From: Megalobrama amblycephala
Taxonomy: Eukaryota; Chordata; Actinopteri; Cypriniformes; Xenocyprididae
NCBI RefSeq assembly: GCF_018812025.1
Contig: NC_063045.1
Location: 58,041,275 to 58,105,274, forward strand
Reading direction: 5' to 3'
Length of the DNA: 64,000 bases
Notes under the pieces: generated by a model
The model's input: only the letters and a program-made list of their open reading frames with translations
Told to the model about the DNA's origin: nothing
The model's database searches: none
Translations under genes and position numbers: made by a program
In this document: piece by piece, positions 42,724 to 55,150 of the stretch
Position numbering within the stretch: position 1 is the first letter of the stretch
How the letters are laid out: the number at the start of each line of letters is the position of its first letter

Positions 42724-43690
42724 CCATGCCTCTCCAAAAAGAGCTTTCAAAGGAGCTACGATCAAGAATTGTTGCTTTACATAAAGCTGGAAAGGGTTAT
42801 AAAGTTATTTCAAAAAAAAAATAAAAATAAAAATTCTTGACTTTAGAAATTCACCAGTCTACAGTTAGGTAAACAATCTACAAATGGAGACGCTTTGGGA
42901 CTGTTGCTACTCTACCAAGAAAAACTTCTTTTAAAAACATTAAAAATCTTAGTGGGCTCCCAGTCAAAATGACACAAAGAGCACAACAAAGACTCATCAA
43001 TGAGGTAAAGAAACAACCCCGAATGACAGCCAAAGATTTGAAGGCATCATTGGAACTTGCTAATCTCTGTTCATGAGTCTACAGTACGTAAAACACTGAA
43101 CAAGCAGGGTATCCACGGCAGGACACTACAAAGGAAGCCACTGCTTACTAAAAAGACATTGCTGCACGCCTGAAGTTTGCAAAAGAGCACACTGACACTC
43201 CACAGCGGTATTGGCAAAATGTTTTGTGGGCTGATGAAACAATTCTTCAGGATAATGTGAGAACGTCTGTACGTCAGCTGAAACTGTGTAGAAGGTGGGT
43301 GATGCAACAGGACAACGACCCAAAACACCGGAGCAAGTCCACAACAGAATGGCTTCAGAAAAACAAAATCCTCCTTTTGGAGTGGCCAAGTCAGAGCCCA
43401 GACCTCAACCCAATAGAGATGCTATGGATTGACTTGAAGAGGGCCATACACATGAGACGTCCAAAGAATATGACAGAGAGCTAAAGCAGTTCTGCCAGGA
43501 AGAATGGGCTAAAATTCCTCCTCAACGATGTGCAGGTCTGATCCACAGCTACAGGAAGCGCCTGGTTGAGGTTATTGCTGCCAAGGGGAGGTCAACCAGT
43601 TATTAATTCTAAGGGTTCACTTACTTTTTCCACTGCCATTTTGAATGTTGAATGAGTGTGTTCAATAAAGACATGAAAGATCAGAATTTT
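42724..43690 (+). pseudogene. Tc1/mariner transposase relic
   Basis: Plus-strand fragments in several frames: the N-terminal helix-turn-helix (ELRSRIVALHKAGKGYK-like at 42753-42810), linker, and a catalytic part at 43224-43484 with VMQQDNDPKHRSKS (second Asp of the DDE triad) and WPSQSPDLNPIEMLW (the Glu). The C-terminal RKRLVEVIAAKGRSTSY-like end runs to about 43605, followed by an AATAAAG signal. A cut-and-paste transposase that inserts at TA. Frameshifts, missing internal parts and loss of the left end to a TA repeat make it inactive. Confidence 0.85.
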
Positions 43691-43714
43691 TTTGTATAAT
43701 TGTTTTTAGACACA

Positions 43715-44380
43715 TTGGGTCTCATTCATGAAACATTGGTAAATATACGAGTAAATATGTGAGTGATTTGTGCGTAAAGAGACCTTCCCGAAAACTCTTC
43801 TCCTGATTCACAAATACTTCGTAAACGTCAGAAGTGATAGTGAAATGTGTGTGTGTTAATGAATTCCAATCAGTCGTAAATGGGATGCGCGTGCACGCTC
43901 ATTCTCAATTACCATAAATCCCGCCCATTAAATCCGACTGACAACTATATATGGGCATCATATTATGACACCAAACGAAGGATTTTGGCCATTTTATAGG
44001 AAACAATTTCCATAACAATTAAGGGGCCATTAGTTTGCCCAGCCATATTGAAATCAGTTCATTATTTGATTAAAGTGCTCCGTTTGCAGATGCTATTACT
44101 GGCTCTCACAATAAAAGTAAAAAGAAAAAACGTATGTAATTACTATATATAATATTTTTTCAAAATGCTTTGTAAATATGTCCCTTATTATTGAGAGCTT
44201 AGTAAAACTGACTATCTGTGGTTAGATCTTTACAAAGCTCTTTATTTTACAACTCAAATTCTGGAGGATTTACCAGAATTTTTTTTAAGCAGCACAGTTT
44301 GCACAATTTATGATGATATTTCTGTTTTGAATTTTTTTTTATATATATTAATGTTTTTTTATTATTATTGCTGTAATTTT
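43715..44380. repeat. Unidentified transposon end and AT-rich DNA, no gene
   Basis: 43720-43990 (TTGGGTCTCATTCATGAAAC onward, with several GTAAATA/CGTAAA motifs) looks like one end of a dispersed fish repeat; I cannot place its other end. The rest is AT-rich without coding signal. Confidence 0.35.
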
Positions 44381-44533
44381 GACCAACAGTTTTGGGTATT
44401 TCAGTTTTTCCCATTCAATGAGATATGAGTCTAAAGACATGACTGGATAGTGAGGGTGTTGTCTAAATTATATACTGTATTGTTGTGACAATGAGAACAC
44501 TTTGACTATAATTGATGCTTGCCATGTGATGCT

Positions 44534-44539
44534 TTTATT
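44534..44539 (-). promoter_or_regulatory. Polyadenylation signal of protease P4
   Basis: AATAAA on the minus strand, about 65 bases past the P4 stop. Confidence 0.7.
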
Positions 44540-44603
44540 GAAAGAAGATTTATGGAAAAATTCAAGAATAACATTTCTTCCTTTTTTAGTTTCAATGAAG
44601 TCA

Positions 44604-46320
44604 CTATACATTTCTAGTAACTATATCGATCCACTGAATATATGCTGAAATCTTAGTATACCCATTAGGATGATCAGATGAATTACAGCGTAGGGCACTG
44701 AAAGATGTGACACCAACAGCAGTGTTTCCACAAACCAAAGGACCTCCTGAATCCCCCTGTTAAGAAACACAGATCAACACATCAGTAGTGAAACCAGTTC
44801 ATACATTACCATAAAGTCTGTGAATCATCTTTTGTAACGTACTTGGCAGGATCCACCACGGCCATATACACAGATCATCTGTGAGACTGAGTATGATGGT
44901 CCCCATCTATTTCTACATTCGTTGTTATTCATTACGGACACTTTTGCCTCCATTAGAACATTGCTCACTGAGCCATCAGTCATCAGTCTTCCCCAGCCGG
45001 CAACACTACAGGCAGCCTCTGGTTTGACATCTTCTCCTTCATTTGGTAATGGCAACACTCCAACCTTTTTGTTTAGTTGGACTTTTTTCTCTAGCTGTAA
45101 TTAAAAAATACAACAATTTTTAATAAACAATTTTTTATATCACTGAAATTTGTTGATTATACTGTTGTTTTTGAGGTTATTACAGAAGCTGAAAAGGCAA
45201 AGTGGAGTTTTTTTTATTTTTTTATTTGCCTCTTTATTTTATGCTGTGTATAATTTTTCATGTTTTCTGTCTTTTTTGCCCATTTTTTTTTTTTTTTTGT
45301 TGCTAAACAGAGCAATTAATCAATAATGTAGAAAACAAACTTAAAGAGGCACTTGGCCATTGTTAAATAATTTCCTATTTCTTGGGCTTCACTTTTTGAC
45401 TTTCTCTGTGTCTTGGGATTTTTCCATTGTGCACATCATGCACCTACCTAGACAAAGCAAGAAGTAGTAGTCCTTGGACACACTGACACTCTCACACGTA
45501 ACCAGAAGTTGAAGATACACACACACATTAACGCACATACATTTCTTATTTGTTATTATATTTCTTGAAATGCTATACATGTTAAGGTTTGATTCATAAG
45601 TCATATGATTGGATGCTCAAGACATCCTGGAGATTTTTAAAATAAGAAAAATTCAAACATAGTGGTTTGTGCTACTGTTTTCTGACTGGATATTATTTTG
45701 AAAAACTAAATTACAGCTTGCTACCTTCAAAAGCATGATGTCATCATAAGGTTGATAAGGAATTTTTTCTTCATATTTTGGATGAGGGATGTAGGACTTC
45801 ACTCTGATGTGATCTGAACTCTTGCTGTCCCTTAAGTCATGAGCACCAACAACAACCATCAGAATATTAAGTCTGTTGAAAGAACATATTGGAAATGGTC
45901 ATTTATGTCATAACTGATATACAGGTTGCACTTCAGACATTATAAATCATTTTAACTCAACATTGCAGTTCACGCTAAACAATCTCTTACCCGTTCCAGC
46001 AATGTGCAGCAGTCAGGACAAACTGATCAGAAATGAGGAATCCTCCACAGATATGGTGCCCATATGCCTGAAGAGAAACCATGTAAGGTCTGGAGTGGGG
46101 TCTGACTTCATTGCCATTCACTATACCCACATTCACATGAGCTGAGAGAAACATTGTATTGTAACATGTAACATAGTGCTGTTAGTCAACTTATTCAGCA
46201 CATACCAATTAAACACTTGTAAAAGTCATCGTAATATGCTGTTAAATAATCAGTCTCACCAGTGAAGGTCAGGTGTGGCAGCAGAGAGGAAAACAGGAGC
46301 AGAGAGATGATGATGGTCAT
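44604..46320 (-). CDS. Granzyme/mast-cell-protease-like serine protease P4 (5 exons)
   Basis: S1-family serine protease and the most conventional copy. Minus-strand exons: 46320-46260, 46141-45991, 45872-45725, 45094-44843 and 44756-44604; phases 1, 2, 0, 0; 254 residues. Signal peptide 1-20, activation peptide AHVNVG, mature IVNG. Triad His67, Asp115, Ser207 in GDSGG, with GGSCQ before it. All eight cysteines are present. The pocket-bottom residue is Gly. One residue longer than its paralogues because a short tandem duplication in exon 4 turns RLTDG into RLMTDG. Intron 3 is lengthened by about 250 bases (about 45363-45640), including a short CA-rich stretch. It keeps a TATA-like box. Family confident; substrate not predictable beyond not trypsin-like. 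Confidence 0.92.
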
Positions 46321-46359
46321 GATGAAGACGATCAGTGAGCTCTCACTGGCTAAACATGG

Positions 46360-46369
46360 TATTAATATA
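46360..46369 (-). promoter_or_regulatory. TATA-like box of P4
   Basis: TATATTAATA on the minus strand, 40 bases upstream of the start codon, aligned with the P3 box. Confidence 0.55.
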
Positions 46370-46379
46370 CTTCAAAGGT

Positions 46380-47079
46380 GGGTGGAGTCACTGAGCTGAC
46401 TGTTACTTGCTTCTTTTTTTAATATTGTAGTATGATCAACACGATTAGAAGTATTGTTCTTGTTAATCCTTGTGGTTTCATTGAAGCCACAGATGGTTTG
46501 GATGATAAGAATTAAGAATGTAAGCATATATCTTTAACTTATATGTTAGTATACAAACTTATTTGAACTACAAAAATTGCACCTTTAAAAAAAAACGTGG
46601 CATAATAGAGGACAACATGAATATGTGAAGTTCATCAAAATAGACCCTTTTCACAGACTGTGATGACGCGTTTTAACAGAAGCATTGTAAATCTTGCAAT
46701 GTTTTTTATATTTTCAATTTTTTTATGCATGTACATTTATAACACTATACTTAACATTACCTTTGCATCAAATTACAAAAATATAGTTTATGCTGCAGTG
46801 AGGGTGTTTCTAATACAGTGGCTATGGGAGTGACGGTAAAGTTGACATCTTTCTCTCTTCTGACTGATGTTATTAGTCTCTATTTTTTTTTTTTCATCTT
46901 TTTGAAAGTTGTGAAAACATTGTTGTTGAGTTTTTCTTTTGCTATTTGAGCAAATGGGAACACACAAAATACATTTAATGTATTCTCTCATTCACCGCTA
47001 CATAATTTTAACCAACTATGACAACTTTCCATTTTGAGAAACCCGGAAATGTCAAAAGGGTCTATTGGCTTTCCTGAAC
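46380..47079. repeat. P4 5' flank, no gene
   Basis: Copy of 41000-41690; the frame at 46788-46991 is not conserved as protein between the two copies, so I do not call a gene. Confidence 0.5.
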
Positions 47080-47507
47080 CATAGCACACACATTAAGACA
47101 ACCTGTCTAATATCATGCAGGTCCCCCTCCTGACTTCAGCAGCAGATACTTTAACTCCTCCAAGTTATCAGGTGGGGCCTGGATCTTTTTCTTTTTTTTC
47201 TTTTTTTTTTTTGTCCCCGCACATTTCATGAATTTTCAATTGGATCAAAATCTTGATAATTTGGAGGCCAAGGCAACACATTAATCTCTTTAGTTTCCTC
47301 AGACCATTCCTGAACTTTTTTTGCAGTATGGCATGATGCATTATGCTGCTGAAAGAGACCACTGCCATCAGGGAACACTATTGCCATGAAGGAGTGTATG
47401 TGGTCTGCAACAATCTTTAGGTAGTGGTACGTGTCAAAGTAACTGCCCAGAGCATAACACTTATTTTGTAGATTTTGAGTTTGAGCTAAAGAAGCTGAAT
47501 TTACCAT
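47080..47507 (-). pseudogene. Tc1-like transposase C-terminal relic
   Basis: The minus-strand frame 47507-47226 contains VFPDGSGLFQQHNASCHTAK and VLPWPPNYQDFDPIEN, the second and third catalytic regions of a Tc1-like DDE transposase, here with Asp changed to His in QQHN. It is a different Tc1 family from that at 42724. Copies at 41690-42080 and 4976-5410 show it was carried along in the segmental duplications. Confidence 0.8.
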
Positions 47508-47831
47508 ATGTGTCTAATTTTATTCCTAATCTTGACCAACAGTTTTGAAGTTTTCAGTCTTTCATCATTCAAATAGATATGAGCCATACTTGCATGAATC
47601 AAAATTGAGGGTGTAACCAAAATGGCCAAAATAATTCACTTGGCCAAAATGGAAATTAATTTTGTGCCCCCCATGTAATATTGTAATATGGTTGGCGATG
47701 AAGACACTTTGAATGATTAATGCTTGCCATGTGATACTTTATTGAAAGTTATACTGAAGAATTGAGTAACTTAACTCACTTAACATTTCTAATGCGAGAG
47801 AGAAAGAAAGCCCGTTTTGACCTGCTATTAA

Positions 47832-49150
47832 AGGGGACCTATTATGCAAAATTCACTTTTGCATCGTGTTTGGACATAAATGTGTGTTGGCAGTGTGTGT
47901 ACACAACCACCCTATTGTGATAAAAATCCACCCACTCCTTTTTTTTTAATCCCCATAAATCATAAGCAGTGTCTCAGAACAAGCCGTTTCCAGATCCCTG
48001 ACAGTGTGACGTCACAAAAGCCACATGTCCCGCCCACAGTGTTGACTGACACTGAAGTTTGAACACAGACCCGCCCTGAGCGCGTTCATAGCGAGTCCGC
48101 CATTGCTGCACTGACGAGAACGCCTCCCAAGCGTTTTAGGTGTTCTATAGCTGGATGGATTAATCCACATAGCTCTCTCCATTTACTACCTAAATCTGAG
48201 CTGCTGAAACCGAGGTGGATTAACTTAGTTTTCCAGGAAAATGCTCCCTCAGTTCTGCCGAAATTCGTTTATGTCTGCGCGATTTCACACCGGACTGCTT
48301 AGTGAACGAATATCAATACAAAGAGACAATACAAAACAGAGACTGTGCTAAAAATGTGCTACTCAAGGATATACAAGTAAAAACTGTTCGTGATCCAGCT
48401 TACAGTCTCCAGATTGATACTGGATACGGCAGTAATGAAGGTGAGAGCACTTTATTACAGTTCATCTGAGCTTATTTACGGGTATAAAGTTTATCAAGCA
48501 CCACCCGAAAGGCATAAGGTGTTTATATATTTGTTTACTGTTAGTTTTAACGAGTTTTTCTGTGTTATTTGCTATGTTGGTGATGATAATACAAGGGAAA
48601 GAGAGAGAGAGTTTATGGATAATATTTTAATGCACACTTGCAGTGTTTTATTAAGCTCTTACAGTGATTTTCTAGAGTGAAAACAGACGCTTCATCTTTT
48701 GTGTGAAGCACAATAAACGTCATAAAACTCATCGGTAAAGTTTTGGCCATCATTCGGACGGTACAACAGGCCTGTACTAATATAGTAGATTAAAAACAAG
48801 AAGACAATCGTAATTGAACTAAACTATACCTGTTCTATCTCCATGCAGCATATATTTGCAGTTTCTTACATTATAGTGCGTCCTGACCATAGACTGTATC
48901 CTGACTGAATCCTGTCACTGGAGAATCAGCTCTTGAAGCTCCGCCCTCTTAGCACGATCGCAGCAGCTCATTTGCATTTAAAGGGACCGCACTGAAACGG
49001 CTCGTTTTTGCTCAACCACTAAAAGTAAGCAATTTTAACATGCTATAAAAAATTATCTGGGGGTATTTTGAGCTAAAACTTAACATACACACTCTGGGGA
49101 CATCAGAGACTTATTTTACATCTTGTTAAATAGGGCATAATAGGTCACCT
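47832..49150. mobile_element. Kolobok-type element with decayed THAP exon
   Basis: Ends AGGGGACCTATTATGC and GCATAATAGGTCACCT, with TTAA duplications (47828-47831, 49151-49154). The paralogous P3 flank has the empty TTAA at 42397-42400. About 48130-48410 aligns in arrangement with the THAP exon of 33341-33625 (WINLVF, KFVYVC-like and VRDPAY-like pieces survive), but frameshifts break it. Minus-strand frames seen in the other copy are not recognisable. Confidence 0.85.
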
Positions 49151-49316
49151 TTAAGATTAGTGGTGGGAGAAATTACGCTTTTCAAAGCTTCGAATCAATT
49201 CGCAAAATGATTCAGTTTCGAATCGTTCCAAACACTACACGCTGGTGACACCTGCTGGTCAGAACAGTGTAAATGCAACAAAAACTCAGGCCAAAGATGC
49301 ATAAAAATATATATAC

Positions 49317-50452
49317 TAGAGCTGTGTATCACCAACAATGTCACGATACGATACGCATCACGATACTAAAGCCACGATACGATACGTATCACGATATGGT
49401 TCAATTTAGAATTTAAATTTCTTTAAAGTAACAGTAATATGTGTTTATTGAATAACCAGTGTTATAACAGTCATGATAACTGAAAAAACTATTTTGTTTT
49501 TGTCATTAAAAAAAACAATGATTTAAATTAAATATAAAAAAGTCACAAAAAAAGCTTCTTTTAAAAGCTTGCTTTTAAAGTCACACCCTCAGTAACTGAA
49601 TTGACAATTATAGTGACACTGAAGCATATCAACAAAGCTCAATGACTAATTTCACTTGCAACAGTAAGTTGACTTGTAAGAAAACTAAGTTAGTTAATTA
49701 TATCGGCTATAATATTATAATAATGTCTATACTGCCTGTTTTTTTTTTTTTTTTTTTTCATCTGTAAAAATGATTTTTTTGGATATCAACTAAAAATATG
49801 TTCTAGAACAACACGTTTTTATTAACGTGGTCTACAAAATATGGGCTACATGAGTTTACAATACACACTTAACACTAAGGTTCATTTATTAAACATCAGA
49901 TAATGTATTAACATGAACCAACCATGAGCAATACATTTGTTACTGTATTAGTATACACATACTAATTAAATGCGCAGGTCTCCTCTCGTGCGTCCTCCCC
50001 ACTGGACGAGGCCAATATCACTTTCGTTTCGCTTTCAGATATCTCTATTATATATGCCATCACTGTTTTTAACTTTCTAGATGTAATTACCGAAATCAAA
50101 ACAGTCCATAAACTATATCCTCACGAAAACGTCAGTCAAGCCAGCTCGCGCCTCAACCTGAGAGATCGGCCTTCAAATTTCTCGGTTTCTGAATGGACGG
50201 TTTGGCTTGATTGACAAACGCTAACGTTCGGCCATGATTTATATACCATCGACCTGTCCTAAAACGTTAGCATGCTTTGATCGATGATTTGGAGATCGCG
50301 TGTTTCTCCGTTCGAGAGCATCACGTGACGTCACGTGATTGGCTAGATTTAAAAGCAAGACAGACTCGATACGGCAGCTGCTGTATCGATACGCGCATCG
50401 TCAGGAGTTCATGACGATGTATCGTTGTATCGATATTCTGAGCACAGCCCTA
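49317..50452. mobile_element. Non-autonomous hAT
   Basis: Ends TAGAGCTGTG and CACAGCCCTA with the 8-bp duplication ATATATAC (49309-49316, 50453-50460). Subterminal regions are filled with ACGATACGATACG and GTATCGATAC motifs in opposite orientation, likely transposase-binding repeats. No coding frame. Confidence 0.85.
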
Positions 50453-50594
50453 ATATATACACATACCTGAATTTATGGTCAGGAGCCGCTACTGGTTAGA
50501 ATGTTGGAAAAATACAGTACAACTTACCGAAATGTCAGTCTCATGTAATTGATCAATCACATCAATGTATTTGTACCTCAGGAAAGCCATTTAA

Positions 50595-50880
50595 AGGGTT
50601 AGTTCACCCAAAAATGAAAATTCTGTCATTTATTACTTACCCTCATGCCATTCCACACCCGTAAGACCTTCATTAATCTTCGGAACACAAATTAAGATAT
50701 TTTAGTTGAAATCCGATGGCTCCATGAGGCCTGCATAGGGAGCAATGACATTTCTTCTCTTAAGATCCATAAAGGTACTAAAAACATATTTAAATCGATT
50801 AACGAAGGTCTTACGAGTGTGTAACGGCATGAGGGTAAGTAATAAATGACAGAATTTTCATTTTTGGGTGAACTAACCCT
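50595..50880. mobile_element. Kolobok-type MITE
   Basis: AGGGTTAGTTCACCCA and TGGGTGAACTAACCCT ends, TTAA duplications (50591-50594, 50881-50884). The P1 flank shows the empty site in GCCATTTAATGACC near 5910. Confidence 0.9.
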
Positions 50881-50884
50881 TTAA

Positions 50885-51548
50885 TGACCATGTTAGCTAG
50901 AAAAATTAACCATTGGCTAAATTATGCACTATATTACATATTTATTATATTTTTACTCATATCATTAAAAATATTATAATGTTATTAGTATAAAAAAATG
51001 CGTTATATTCATTTGAGTTGTTAATTTTAACCTTTAACAATAGCCTATAGGTCTACCAGCTAACAGGGCTCCCTGTATGTTTACAACATTAGTTGACAGA
51101 TTTTTCCCTTGAGAAAAATTAACATACTGTATACTGTTCCTGATGATAATCTGAATTAATCAATATTAAACAAGATCGGAATCAAATAGCAAGCTTATGA
51201 ATTGAAATCGTGAAATGTGTGAATTAGTTATGGTGAAAGAAGTCTTATATTTATCAACCTCTCTTCACTTTCTATTACTTTTATGTGTAAGGCAAAATGC
51301 TTTAAATTATGTTTGTATCAAAAACATTTCGGTAACAATTAATGCTGTGTACAAGATTGCATGTAGTAATGCGGTAAAATGTCGTTAGGGGGCATGCAAT
51401 ATCAAATAAATATAGGTCTCGTATTGAATAAAACATTTTCGATCTTCAATTAATCTTAAATTGATTTTTTTTACCAACAAAAAGCATACAAATACTACTA
51501 CAGAACTACAGAAAATAAAATACTATAAACTCAACAGACTTCGATGTG
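50885..51548. repeat. Duplicated 5' flank (copy of 5925-6820), no gene
   Basis: Continues the P4 unit. Deletions relative to the P1 unit; no coding frame. Confidence 0.6.
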
Positions 51549-51552
51549 TTAA

Positions 51553-52512
51553 AGGTGCCCTAGAATCAGAATTTGAATTTACCTCAGCATAGTTGAATAA
51601 CAAGAGTTCAGTACATGGAAAAGACATACATTGAGTTTCAAACCCCATTGTTTCCTCCTCCTTATGTAAATCTCATTTGTTTAAAAGACTTCTGGAAAAC
51701 ACTCGGATCTCAACATAACACCGACTGTTATGTAACAGTCGGGATCATTAATATGTATGACCCCAATATTTGCATAATGCCAGCCCATTCGACGCATTAG
51801 ACAAGGAAAGGCAGTATTAACGGCTGGATCTGTGCACAGACAAGATAAGCAAGCAAGAACAACAGCGAAAAATGGCAGATGGAGCAATAATAACTGACAT
51901 GATCCATGATATCATGATATTTTTAGTGATATTTATAAATTGTCTTTCTAAATGTTTCATTAGCATGTTGCTAATATACTGTTAAATGTGGTTAAAGTTA
52001 CCATCGTTTCTTACTGTATTCACGGAGACGAGAGTCGTTGCTATTTTCATTTTTAAACATGTGCAGTCTGTATAATGCATAAACACAACTTCATTCTTTA
52101 TAAATCTCTCCAACAGTGTGTAATGTTAGCTTTAACCATAGAGCATAGCCTCAAACTCACACAGAATCAAACGTAACCATCTAAATAAATACTTTACTCA
52201 CATAATTCGAAGCATGCATACAGCATGCATGACGAACATCTTGTAAAGATCCATTTGAGGGTTATATTAGCTGTGTGAACTTTGTTTATGCGATGTATAT
52301 ATAATCGAGAGCTCGTGGGGCAGAGGGAGCGCATCTCTTAAAGGGGCCGTGCTGAAAAAATCAGTGCATAGTTAATGATGCCCCAAAATAGGCAGCTAAA
52401 AAAATTAATTAAAAAAAATCTATGGGGTATTTTGAGCTGAAACTTCACAGACACATTCAGGGGACACCTAGGACTTATATTACATCTTGTAAAAAAACAA
52501 TCTAGGGCACCT
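51553..52512. mobile_element. TTAA-flanked, Kolobok-type element
   Basis: Ends AGGTGCCCTAGA and TCTAGGGCACCT, with TTAA duplications (51549-51552, 52513-52516). Short frames (51615-51887) are open on both strands and not gene-like. I do not see a THAP domain here. Confidence 0.8.
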
Positions 52513-52516
52513 TTAA

Positions 52517-54440
52517 AGTTGTTTTTTATTAAAACAAATTGAATATGCTATAAACAAGCACTAATGATAGAATAAATAAAAGCAAAATTAATCAACTGTA
52601 CAAGACAAAATCATTTCAAGAAAACATGGTCCCAATGTATCTAGAGTATTTCATCATCATGAGTTCTTTGTACATCAGATTGAAATCAGTGTAGATTTAG
52701 TTGAAAAATGACATTGTTTAAATACTGCCAGATTGTGTTCAGTGAAGCTGATTTATCATCCATCGATCAAGAATTAAGTTCCAGCTGAGGAAATGAAAAT
52801 GAGGTATATGTAAGAGACCGTGTGTGTCTGCGGCTGATTATGGGTTGCTCGTCAACTGAGTCTTCCTCGGTCAGAAGGAATAGGCAAATCCAATGCTGGG
52901 CCACGTTAAGGCACACAAACCAGTAGAATCTATGAACCCCAGCACCTGCACTATGAAACAATATAATAGTCCTTAGAAAAACAATAGGGCCTTCTTTCAT
53001 CTTGACAAATCTATGCAGTGCATTCACTCTTGTTACTGTTAAACTAACGCTGGATGTCCATGAGTTTGATGGAGCTGGATGTCAGGGCTTTGGCACTAAT
53101 TAAAGCTGCAAAGCAGGGTTGTTGAGTGGGACGCTTTTCCTCATTGGTTTGCGACAGTGACGTGTTTAAAATATGTGGGGGCAAACTAGTCAGCTTTAGT
53201 CATCCAAGTCCTGGAAGATGATTCTACTTTGCTTTTCTTTGTGGGTGGAGAACCATCTTCACTTTCCAAAAACACACAAAAAAACAGAACATTTTGTCAA
53301 TTTCTCAAGTCATTTCCAGTCTCAATTATTTTCTTCTGAGTGAGAGAGAGAGAAAAAAATACACAGTCAAAAATCCACCAAAATATCTGACTTCCTATTG
53401 GTCGGAGCTAATGACTGTAAATGAGAAAGTTGTCCAGCTTAATGAGAACAATATGTGTACCGAGTTTGGTGACTGTAAACTGACCCCCTACTTTTGTCAA
53501 AAGGTGGCGTTATAGAGGCCCTCCTCGTCACCAGTTTCTTTGCCCATGTCTACTGGATGACAGTCCTGACGTGTGTGTCGAGTTTCATGCAATTTGAAGC
53601 ATGCTGAGAGTCTCAAAAATCTGCCAAAACAAATATTAAAGTTTGATCTGTTGCTGTGGCAACAGTGTTTGATAATATCAAAAATCTTTTCACAGGTCTA
53701 CATTCACTGTGTCTTGACATTTTTCCAACGAATTTTGAAGCAAATTGGGTAAAAAAAAGGAGGGTGATCTCAAAGTATTTTGATAGTGACACACTTCGTG
53801 CTGCCGGTTGGTGGTGCTATAACTTTGACTCACAATAGCCCCATCCATGTGATCGGCCTCCTACAACAAATACACAGCTGAGGTTTCATAAAAATCAATC
53901 AATGTATGCAGAAGTTATAACACACTTCCTGTTTCCCTTATCTCGCCATAAATTTGTTGCCTCGCCACAGCCAAACCGTTCAAGATATAAAAAATCCGCT
54001 CGCAATTTAGCATCTTCAATGACTTTATGCTGCCCGAGTTTGGTGGTGATCGAATTAATTGCATAGGCGGAGTATATCAAATTCCAGAGCATGCATTTTT
54101 TTAAACAACCCATAATAGCCGACTTCCTGTTGAGTCGGCGTATAACTTAGAGCATGAAAGTTGTTCGGCCCAATGAGGTCTATATGTGTACCGAGTTTCA
54201 TACTAATACATGCAAGCGTGTTTGATAGTTTTCGGATCCCATTCATCCCATGCCTGGGTCCCAGCATCTGTGGCGTCCTAATGGCCGCAGATTTCAATAT
54301 GTGTGCCCATTTTCAAAAGTTTTTGAGCACGTTAAGGCCCCCAAAATGCCCCGGATGGTTGAAAAATATAATAGTCCTTAGAAAAACAATAGGGCCTTCG
54401 CCCTTTCAGGGCTTTGGCACTAATTAAAGCTGCAAGCAGG
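52517..54440. repeat. Dispersed repeats, no gene
   Basis: 52960-53110 and 54266-54442 carry the CACTAATTAAAGCTGCAA repeat end also seen at 6838-6990. The sequence between looks like further repeat of the same family (TTTCATGC, GTGCCGAGTTTG-type phrases). Frames at 52767-53027 and 53294-53838 have no family features. Confidence 0.4.
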
Positions 54441-55150
54441 GTTGAAAGGGTCCTCTCACCTGGGACCACCACCACCACCCCCTGGCCTTAGGAACACAGT
54501 GAACAATGGGCAAGACATACAATTGAGTGTGTAAATATAAGGGAAATATGGCATAATAAGTCATTTTGATGTGCCACGTTTCCTACTGCCAGCAGGTGGT
54601 GCTTTGACTAACTGAATATTTGCATGTAGATGTGTTCAGGCCAGAACTCTTATCACACAAGTATGGGGCAGATTGGACATTGTATGCCTGAGTTACAACA
54701 ACCTCCTCTTTCATGGCAAAAATGTTTGCAATTTATCAAGGCCATAAGATTAGACTGACCAAATATGATGTTGTTCTGGTTAAATCTCAGAGTTAATCAC
54801 AGTGTAAAACATGACATTTCCTGTTGCCCGCAGGTGGCGCTTTGACTGTAACTGAATATTGTCATGTAGATGTCTTCAGGCCAGGATCTAATAAAACATG
54901 TGAAGTTTGGGGCAGATTAGACATTGTATGCCCAAGTTTCCTGTTTCATGATGAAACATCAAATTTTATCAGGCCGCTATGGTCGCGCTTTTCAGCAAAA
55001 ACTCAAGATCTTCGCAATTTAACTTTGCAAAGGCCTTTAGATTAGACTGACCAAATATGATGTTGATCTGATTAAAGCTCTAGAAGGAGTTTCTTAAAAT
55101 ACAGCATCTGGAAATGGCAAAAACGGCAAAAGTTTAGAATATCTCATTTT
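54441..55150. repeat. Tandem-like dispersed repeat
   Basis: The phrase CAGGTGGYGCTTTGACT...AACTGAATATT occurs twice (about 54594 and 54833), as do GTTTGGGGCAGATTAGACAT-type phrases and GATTAGACTGACCAAATATGA (54753, 55031), so this is about a 240-280-bp unit in tandem. No protein frame. Confidence 0.5.

Noticed and set aside
51615..51887. Pair of antiparallel ORFs of about 60 residues
   Set aside because: Inside a TTAA-flanked non-coding element; no start context, motif or conservation visible.
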